DNA of 64,000 nt from Nymphaea colorata (lineage: Eukaryota > Streptophyta > Magnoliopsida > Nymphaeales > Nymphaeaceae): assembly GCF_008831285.2 (NCBI RefSeq), contig NC_045142.1:4347501-4411500 (forward strand), in the 5' to 3' direction. Under the pieces are notes generated by a model that was not told the origin of the DNA, searched no databases, and worked only from the letters and a program-made list of their open reading frames with translations. The position numbers and the translations under genes were made by a program. This document shows positions 56,456-64,000 of this stretch, in pieces. How positions within the stretch are numbered: position 1 is the first letter of the stretch; each line of letters starts with the position of its first letter.

Positions 56456-58321
56456 ATGATGGCAACGAAAGCAACCTTACTCAGCCTTTTTTCTTCCAGA
56501 GAAAGAGGAAGAGGAGATGGGGAGCTTTACTCCGCCATAGCCGCTTCCTCCGGCTCATCTGGCCGCCTCGCTTCGGCGACTCCACGTCGCCTCAATTCCT
56601 TCCAGGTTCGGGACATCCTCTCCCGCGCACAGGCGTTCGTCTCCAAGTGGGATCCCAACTCCTCCGCCTATGCCAAGATCACTTCCCTCTGGTACGAGAG
56701 CCGCCAGGAGGCCAAGGAGTACGTTCGCTCCGTGATCGAGCTCCAGGCCGCCATGCTGTTCCTTGCCTCCAGTAACCCGTCCTCGCCGGACCTCATCCGC
56801 GCGCAGAGCCTGATGCAGACCGCCATGAAGCGGTTAGAGAAGGAGTTCTACCAGATACTCGCCGCTAACCGCGACTACCTGGACCCCGAATCCGTCTCGG
56901 GCCGGTCGTCCACCAGCACTTTGGAGTTCGAGGACGATATGAACTTGGACGACGAGATCAGGGAGGTCGGGAAGTCGATTGGCGATGTGGAGAGGGTGTC
57001 CGCGCTGGCCATGGCGGATCTCGCCTCCATCGCCGAGTGTATGATCGCCACCGGGTACGGAAAAGAGTGCGTGAAGGTTTATATGATCGTGCGGAAGTCC
57101 ATCATCGACGAGGGGCTCTACCGTCTCGGTGTCGAGCGATTGAGCTCCTCCCGGATGAAAAAGATGGATTGGGGAATCATGGAGATGAAGATCAAAGGAT
57201 GGATACATGCCGTAAAGATCGCCGTCAAGACGCTCTTTTACGGCGAGCGTATCCTCTGCGATCATGTCTTCGCTACGTCCCAACACATCCGGGAAGCGTG
57301 CTTCGCGTCCATCACCAAGGAAGGAGCGCAACTGCTCTTCGGCTTCCCTGAAGCTGTCGCCAGAGGAAAGAAGTCGCCGGAGAAGATGTTCAAGATGCTT
57401 GATCTATACGACGCGATCGCGGAGCTCTGGCCGGATATAGAGTCCACCTTCTCCTGCGAGTCATCCAGCGCCGTGCGAGCCCAGGCCGTCTCCGCGCTCA
57501 CCAAGCTCGGCGAGGCCGTCCGATCGATGCTGGCGGATTTCGAGGCGGCGATGCAGAAGGACTCGGCCAAGACGCCCGTGCCGAGAGGCGGCCTCCATCC
57601 TCTCACGCGCTACGTCATGAACTTCCTCTCCCTCCTTGCTGATTACCGCGACATCCTAGCCGATATCGTCGCCGGTTGGCCGATGAAGAAGTCTCTTCCG
57701 GTTGAGATTTCCGATCGCATTGACGATAACCCGATATCCGGCCGGTTCGCGTGGCTCATTCTCGTCCTCCTCTGCAAGCTCGACAGCAAGGTGAGCCTCT
57801 ACAGGGACGTGGCGGTCTCCTACCTCTTCCTGACGAACAACCTCAACTACATCATCGGGAAGGTCCAAAGCTCCAACCTCCGGTTCATCCTCGGCGACAT
57901 GTGGCTGCAACTGCACACCGAGAAGCTCCGCCAGTACGCCATAAGCTACGTGCAGACGGCGTGGAGCAAGGTGGCGGAGGCCCTGACGGAGTTCCCGGAA
58001 GAGCCCGACGCCGAGAGCGGGAGAGAGGCGTTCCGGCGGTTCAGCGCTTCGTTCGAGGAGGCGTACCAGTCGCAGACAGCATCGATCGTGACGGACGACC
58101 GGCTCAGGGAAAGCCTGAAGCTGTCGATCGCGCGGATGGTCGTTCCGGCGTACCGCTCCTTCCACGGCCGGTTTAGCGGTTTGCTCATGGAGGAAGAGGG
58201 CCAGAGCGTGGTCAGGTACTCGCCGGAAGATCTGGAAAACTACATCTCCGACCTCTTTTACGGGAGCAGTGCCAGCGGCAGCGCAACATCTTCCATCCAA
58301 TCGCAAGGCTCCTCCCTGTGA
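56456..58321 (+). CDS. Exo70 exocyst subunit, intronless
   Basis: Subunit of the exocyst complex, which tethers secretory vesicles to the plasma membrane; plant Exo70s form a large family with roles in polar secretion, wall deposition and immunity. The 621-aa product has the C-terminal Exo70 domain (about residues 230-600), with GGLHPLTRYVMNFLSLLADY, RFAWLILVLLCKLDSK, SYLFLTNNLNYIIGKVQSSN and a late VVPAYRSFHGRF segment, followed by a Ser-rich tail. The N-terminal half contains the helical region with acidic LEFEDDMNLDDE. Two ATGs stand in tandem (MMATKA); the second has better context (ATGATGGCA) and would give 620 aa. The gene has no intron, typical of the expanded plant Exo70 clades (an H-like type is possible but not proven). 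The CDS is strongly GC-rich, unlike its flanks. AATAAA-type signals lie at 58359-58385. Confidence 0.95.
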   Translation: MMATKATLLSLFSSRERGRGDGELYSAIAASSGSSGRLASATPRRLNSFQVRDILSRAQAFVSKWDPNSSAYAKITSLWYESRQEAKEYVRSVIELQAAMLFLASSNPSSPDLIRAQSLMQTAMKRLEKEFYQILAANRDYLDPESVSGRSSTSTLEFEDDMNLDDEIREVGKSIGDVERVSALAMADLASIAECMIATGYGKECVKVYMIVRKSIIDEGLYRLGVERLSSSRMKKMDWGIMEMKIKGWIHAVKIAVKTLFYGERILCDHVFATSQHIREACFASITKEGAQLLFGFPEAVARGKKSPEKMFKMLDLYDAIAELWPDIESTFSCESSSAVRAQAVSALTKLGEAVRSMLADFEAAMQKDSAKTPVPRGGLHPLTRYVMNFLSLLADYRDILADIVAGWPMKKSLPVEISDRIDDNPISGRFAWLILVLLCKLDSKVSLYRDVAVSYLFLTNNLNYIIGKVQSSNLRFILGDMWLQLHTEKLRQYAISYVQTAWSKVAEALTEFPEEPDAESGREAFRRFSASFEEAYQSQTASIVTDDRLRESLKLSIARMVVPAYRSFHGRFSGLLMEEEGQSVVRYSPEDLENYISDLFYGSSASGSATSSIQSQGSSL

Positions 58322-59452
58322 TGAAGAGCTCGTCCGTGGTGTGTACATAGTACAGCAAAATAAAAAAAATAAAGAAACGAATAAATTTTGTTTAATTGTA
58401 ATATAAACATTTGTAACCACAATTTACGATACGAAGTTCGTATTAGAAGGCCATTCTGGCTCTCAAGTGAGTGAGAAAATTTTATGCGCCTTTTTCTTTA
58501 ACTCAACAAAATTTTGATGTAGGCACCTCATATAATAATTTTAGAGTCACAACAATGTAATGTTGAGATATTATAATGTAAGTTTTTAATGAGCTGGTGT
58601 GGGCAGTGGCCCGTCCCAGCTAACAAGTAGCTTGAAAGAACATGGATTTTACGCCACCAAGCAAACGACAAAGTCTCTCAGCCTCGGATGTGAATTTCTT
58701 GACACTCAAATTCATTCAACAAAGAAGAAAAAAAAAAGTAAAGAAAATAAAGAAACTAGGACTTGTTACTTTCCCAATCCAATAGAAGATGAAAGCTGAA
58801 CAAAATTGTTGTATTTTCTCTTCATGTTCGACCGTGCAAGTATTACACTCGTTCTAAACGTGCATTTTGAAGAAAAAAGAAAAAGAAGGAAATCAAAATC
58901 AAAACGAATACTCCAATTTAGTATAAAATTCAGATCCAGATCAGGTTTATCTTTGGATCCAAATGGAGGATCCAGATCGACGTCAGCCATGATGCATCAG
59001 CGGTGGACTTGAGATTGCATTACTCAGTCTGCCGTTAACGGAAGAACACCTTTGACTTGTTCTCGGAGACACTTGAGTCTCGCTACCCATAGATTTTGGG
59101 GAGTCAAGGTTGATGAGGACAAGTTCTTCTGTCTTTTGCACCAACTTTCGGACTTTTTTCACAAAAAACGAAAGATCCATTTGAATTTAACGTTTTAAAA
59201 AGGATAAAAATCATCACCCATCAAATTTTATCTCTATGCCTCTTTGAATGTTTATTTTGTTTCGCTTTATCTTTTAACTTTGACTGTTTAGAATGGTGCA
59301 GCTGGTAGGGCTGATGGGCCCGGCTTTTTGGTACTATTGATTTTTCTTATTACAAATTTTGTTGAATACATATGAATGAATTTATGAGACTGGTGACTTA
59401 AAATAAACGTGCCAAGACTATACAAAATGGAAATAGGAATGGGGAAGGATAT
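58322..59452. other. Exo70 3' flank and intergenic, no gene seen
   Basis: After the Exo70 3' UTR the sequence holds a diverged family 3 hairpin near 58592-58615, an A-rich run near 58730, and short family 1-like words near 58910-58985. No coding region is supported. Confidence 0.6.
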
Positions 59453-59524
59453 TGCGTTTGCCGGGAGTCGAACCCGGGTCTATTGCTTGGAAGGCAATTA
59501 TCCTAACCGTTGGACTACAAACGC
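59453..59524 (-). tRNA. tRNA-Gly (anticodon TCC)
   Basis: On the minus strand the gene reads GCGTTTGTAGTCCAACGGTT at its 5' end. The acceptor stem GCGTTTG pairs with CAAACGC. The anticodon stem ATTGC/GCAAT closes the loop CTTCCAA with anticodon TCC, and the T arm is CCGGG/TTCGACT/CCCGG. The discriminator base is A and no CCA is encoded. There is no intron. Confidence 0.95.
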
Positions 59525-59942
59525 TTGCTGGACAAGGTTACTTGTATGTCCTATAAACGTAGGCGTCTCTTGACCGCTCGTGCGCCTAATGGTTCAGCCA
59601 CTCAGGGCTGGCTTATCTCGACATTGCAAGTCGCACTTGTCTATTGCGAATGAATACATTAAATACGTAACGCGCTCATCATATCAAGTCCGTTTACGCA
59701 AGCTATGTGACGTGGTTGCAAATCTTTTCAAGACTTTTGGTTCCCTAACGTCAAGCGGTATTCAAGAAACGTGTGAAAGGATAGGCTTGTTTTGGAATTT
59801 GGTTTTACTAAAGGAAACCTTTCTTAGGGACTAATTCTTCTTTTAATCACAATTCTCTCGCCCCCAAGAAATGCTTCCCAAATAAAGAAGCTTCCAGACA
59901 AGTCTTCCTTCCAACATTTTTGCCCCCCCTTTCTCTTGTTCT

Positions 59943-59945
<3 letters not shown>

Positions 59946-60034
<89 letters not shown>
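59946..60034. repeat. (AT)n microsatellite, about 89 bp
   Basis: About 44 uninterrupted AT dinucleotides, four bases before an 82-bp tandem duplication. Confidence 0.95.
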
Positions 60035-60037
<3 letters not shown>

Positions 60038-60038
<1 letters not shown>

Positions 60039-60201
60039 GAGTGGCTTGTAGTCATGCTTTAAGAGTGGTATCGTGATGGTATTAAAAAGTAACATTGATC
60101 TATAAAATAAGGGATTATTTGAGTGGCTTGTAGTCATGCTTTAAGAGTGGTATCGTGATGGTATTAAAAAGTAACATTGATCTATAAAATAAGGGATTAT
60201 T
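60038..60201. repeat. 82-bp perfect tandem duplication
   Basis: The unit starting TGAGTGGCTTGTAGTCATGC lies at 60038-60119 and again at 60120-60201. I see no difference between the copies, which points to a recent event or an assembly artefact at the edge of the long (AT)n run. Confidence 0.9.
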
Positions 60202-60866
60202 ATGAGGCTAAGTGGTTTGGTTCTTGTCCGACCTATCTTTTTCTCTCGATATTTCGGGATATCTCTTTTTTTTTCTCTCTTTCTCTCTCTTTGGATCTAT
60301 TATTTTTTAATTGTTTCATAATTTGTTAATTTTTGGATTGCAGAATTTCTTTTCATTATTTGATCAAAAGGATTTTCGAGATATATTTTTTTATTATTAC
60401 CCTAATTCAATTTATTTTTTTGGCTTTGAATTTATAAATAAATAAAGATTGTGCAATGGAGACACTTAAGCTCTGAACAATGAAATAATGAGGCTTTTTT
60501 ATTTCTTGATTTCTGAAACAATCCTAGATAATCATGGAGGCAACCTAAGGTAGTGGCTACGCTTCTCCTCTTGCAATCGGTCAATTCAAGTTGAATAAGT
60601 GGCAATTTTATGCTTCGATGCTCATTCTTATTTGAAATCTTTAATATTTTCCTTTTTTAATATCCAAATATTCTTCTTTTTTTAATATCCAAGAACTCTT
60701 GGCTGATGCATCAAAAGTTCTTAAGGGAGCATTCGGTGACACGAAATTGAGTACAAAGGTGTGTTTGTTGGTTGGACGTGTGCCTTGTGTATACATAATT
60801 TGAGACAGATAATTAGCAAGATATCAAGTCTGAGACCATTCATCTACAGCCACCGTGTTTGTCTAA

Positions 60867-61258
60867 AACGGATATGAGGTCTTAGATCATAGCCGGACCT
60901 GATTTTTAAATTTGTATTCTGAAATTGATCTAGGCCCAACTTTTATTTTCATATATGATTCTGAATCCGATTGTTAGATAAACAATTAAATCCAAACCAC
61001 ATTATCATATGTTAAGAACCAACTTACAGAATATATGGGTATTGGACATAAGACACTAAACCCAAACCTGAATTTGTATTCAAATCCAATCTGATATTTA
61101 CTTGAAACGAATGTAAATCCTTCCGGATATCGTTTCTTAAATATGAATCTCATTCCATTTCCTAATCGAATATTAATCCCTTTTTTTTTCATATTTGACC
61201 TTCTTAAACCATTTTGGTTGGACATCTAGTCTGAATTTGATTCATTGGCATCTCTACG
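60867..61258 (-). repeat. Family 1 element, inverted orientation
   Basis: The right end GATTCATTGGCATCTCTA is the reverse complement of the TAGAGATGTCAAT start. The phrase CCTAATCGAATATTAATCC also matches other inverted copies. The left end is unclear. Confidence 0.6.
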
Positions 61259-61315
61259 GAGACACCAAGAAGATGATATTTCCTTGCACCCAGGAACGGG
61301 AAGAACAAATGCAAC

Positions 61316-61739
61316 TAGAGATGTCAATATATCTGATTTGCATTGGATATCCGATTGAACTATTCCGAAAAAATTGGATATGAAAAAAAAATTAATATTC
61401 GATTAAGAAATAAGACCAGATTCAGATTTAACAAATGACAACCTATCTTATTCAGATGCGGATATTAATATTCAATTGATTCAGATTCGAATTGGATTTG
61501 GTATTAAATAATGTTCTACGTCCAATGCTTTTACATTTTGAAGATCAGCCAGATTCAGATTCAGATTCAGATATGAATATTAAAATCAGATTTGGGTTGT
61601 GAAATCGGATTTTGAATTCAAATATGACTTTTCTTTGTTCGAATGTGAATCCAAATTGGAATCTAAATATGTGAATATCCAGGAAAATGGATATGATTAA
61701 AGATATATATGATTCGAATATGATCCATTGATATCCCTA
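61316..61739 (+). repeat. Family 1 element, complete copy
   Basis: The left end TAGAGATGTCAATATATC and the right end CCATTGATATCCCTA are inverted copies. It is 424 bp and similar along its length to 24897-25326. It lies about 57 bp from an inverted copy of the same family. Confidence 0.7.
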
Positions 61740-64000
61740 AATGCAGCCTCAAGAGTGGCTGCAATTGCGAGGCACTCCACAATAAATGTTTCTAGTTGGT
61801 TTATATCCAGGATCCAAAAAAAGTGTTTCTAGTTGTTCTAGATCTGACCCGTTTGCATCCAAAATTTACATTCTTGAAGAAAGTGACATGGAGCCAATTG
61901 TTTTCTTATGCCATAACTGATGTCAAGGGATTAGATCTCCAACTCATCAAAGGAACCTTCAGCTTCTGACTTTTTCCCTTTTCTGGTTTTTGGTACTGTG
62001 CTTTTATTTTATTTGTATGATAAACACACTGAAACAAGCTGTTCTTATCAGCATCCGACCAAGAATGCTTATAATATGGCCGCCACAATCTTACTGACTT
62101 TGCAAGCCAGAAAGCACGGTGCACCAAGGTCAATGTGTTGCATGTGCAGCTGCTTATGGCAGAAGAATGAACAATATTGGCTGTTCATGATTCAGAAGTC
62201 AACCATATTAGAAAACAAATGCTCTGGGAGTTTTTTAAACTAGCATATGATCTTAGCATGGGATAAGGGTTTTTGTTAGTTCAGATGATAAGAATGTGAA
62301 GTTGGATATGCTGATAAGTTGTTCAGACATTTCATAAAACTGGTTCCTGTAACCATGGCTGTGGGGATCTAAATGGTTCAGATTCAGATAATGCAATTAC
62401 ATTGAAAACAGATTCCATAGGTTTCTATGCTAAAAACTTGCAGATTTACGACGTTCTTTGAAATAAGGCATCAGATTCAGGCAGCAGCTTTATTTTCACG
62501 CCACAGTTTGTCTGGCCTTCATCACACTTTTGTGCACTTTTTCTGCGATTTTGTTCCTCTTGTTAGATTGCTATTAGCATCTAACAAAAACAAACTCAAG
62601 TTTTCTTCTGCACAATTTGAACGCCACATAGTAACAGTTCTTGCCCTTTAGATGTTGCTGACAGAGTAAAGAACTTCAACATTATTTTCTCTTTTTATCA
62701 GCAAGATGGGGTTAGGCAGATCCTACCCGATTATGCCAAGAGATGCACTCTGAGTTGGGCACTTTTAATAGATTACGCCAACAGATGCATCAGGGTTTTG
62801 TTGCAACTCCTGACCCACTTCCGCTTGAAGGTGTTGAGCTGAACACCTAGCTAGACAGGTGGACAAAGTTCTAGTTGGTACAAAACTTCTGTTCAGGCAA
62901 AACAACCAGAAGAACCAACACTCAACAAGATCAAACTAGAAAATCCGAACAAGTCAGGTACTGAGATGAGCTAAAAAAGTACATAAAAAGCATCAGTTTG
63001 ACCAAGCTGATTATGAGCTCAGTAGTCAGTAGCCGAGCGACGCAATTGAAACTCAAGTTTGTTTCCACCAAAACTTTCCATTAGATGTCACCTTTCACTA
63101 AGAAAACCAGTGAACGACCACCATTTTTGGTACATTGCCATTCAAGATTGAGATATGTTTTCCACAACAAACATCTGAAGGGACAATAATTTTGATCTAC
63201 GTGGGATAGGCCGCAATTAAACTTTGATTTGGAGGCGTACGGATGAACACATCCTAAAAGATCTACAACATACATAACATCAACCAGCAGTCAGAACTAG
63301 AAGTGTTGGTCTGCTGTCTATCTTTGGATGATAAAACTTGCAGTTTAAATAACTACCAACGTTTAATTGAGGAACAAAAAAACTTCGTGTTGGAAGGATA
63401 ACAGTTAACACAGTCTGCCTGATGCATATGTGAGCCTGTATAGCTCATGGCTACTTCACAACCTCACCTGTCACCTCAATGCAGGATGCTGTGGACATCA
63501 TGTGTGAAATGACAAATGAGCCACGTATCCAATCTCATCTACTACGATGGGTTCTTTAATTGTCAGGAATCAGCCGATACCGTTACATACATCCAAATCA
63601 TGTGAAGAGAAGAATGGTACAGAAGCAGTACAATGGTCAATGAATGACTTCTGCAGCGATGCAGCCACTCCATTTTATACTCCATAATGTCATCCAGATT
63701 AATTGGTCCTGCAAACCGAGAGATTTGTGAAGTTTTAACCCCCTTTTGTCCTTATCTATTATTGTAGTTTACCAATTGTTTTACCTTTTTTTAAGCTGTT
63801 ATTATCAGCAGTCAGTGCAACACGAGACTTTTCGATGCTTCACCCTTATTCTATTCCTCGCCATAAACCCTCTTACAATCTATTCTTCTCCGTGGTTCAC
63901 TTAGAACACCTGTACTTAGTGCAGGAATGTTTTCAACAGGACGATGTGGATGGCACACCGCGGTCAACAGGTTGCCTGTGCGTCACCGTGTGACAGAAGC

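Larger units (their letters stand above)
59525..64000. other. Repeat-rich right end, no supported gene
   Basis: It contains an 89-bp (AT)n run, an 82-bp perfect duplication next to it, and two family 1 elements in opposite orientation (60867-61258 and 61316-61739). From 61800 on the sequence is less repetitive. A short minus-strand stretch near 63570-63708 is open behind a possible acceptor (TTTGCAG|GACC), and could be the last exon of a gene lying to the right, but nothing in it is recognised. Confidence 0.55.

Noticed and set aside
56834-57331. Long open frames antisense or out of frame within Exo70 (also 57656-58420 minus)
   Set aside because: They are shadows of the GC-rich Exo70 CDS, whose codon bias removes stops from other frames.
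63570-63708. Possible terminal exon on the minus strand behind a TTTGCAG acceptor
   Set aside because: Two frames stay open and neither reads as a known protein; without the sequence to the right it cannot be supported.

Overview
This is nuclear DNA of a flowering plant. The evidence is spliced plant genes with GT-AG and some GC-AG introns, a plant-type ribosomal protein gene, a PLS-class PPR gene, a plant Exo70, two nuclear tRNA genes, and AT-rich intergenic DNA full of (AT)n runs and small inverted-repeat elements. The GC-rich intronless Exo70 CDS stands out against the AT-rich surroundings. I cannot name the species.

The left half (6.4-37.4 kb) holds a tandem array of four monoacylglycerol lipase-like alpha/beta-hydrolase genes, all on the minus strand, called A to D here. 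They share one nine-exon plan with the same exon sizes: 33-nt exons 2 and 4, a 147-nt exon 5, a 131-nt exon 6, a 138-nt exon 7 and a 99-nt exon 8. In A, B and C the start codon is the last codon of exon 1; in D exon 1 carries four more codons. A and B look intact with a full Ser-Asp-His triad. C has a one-base deletion in exon 6 and is probably a pseudogene. D keeps an open frame, but the nucleophile serine of GxSxG is alanine (GEAMGG), so it may be a catalytically dead member. Intron 8 of D also carries a broken Ty1/copia fossil. These exons are not visible as whole ORFs; I assembled each gene from splice-site positions and paralogue alignment by eye.

The middle (38-45 kb) holds three plus-strand genes in close order: RPL35 (uL29; 123 aa, four exons), a tRNA-Glu(CTC), and an intronless mitochondrial-type PPR gene of subclass E whose ATG lies about 200 bp after the tRNA. 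The stretch 45-56 kb shows no convincing gene. At 56.4-58.3 kb is an intronless Exo70 exocyst subunit, followed by a minus-strand tRNA-Gly(TCC) at 59.5 kb. The remainder to 64 kb is repeat-rich, with nothing firmly coding.

Intergenic and intronic DNA is dominated by a few recognisable non-autonomous element families. Family 1 is about 250-450 bp, has TAGRGATGTCAAT ends and a body full of GATTTGAAT-like words. Family 2 has GGCGGAGCC-type ends. Family 3 has a GGCGGAGCTAG-like start with an adjacent TGTGGGCA/TGCCCACA hairpin. There are also long (AT)n or (CT)n(AT)n microsatellites and several local tandem duplications.
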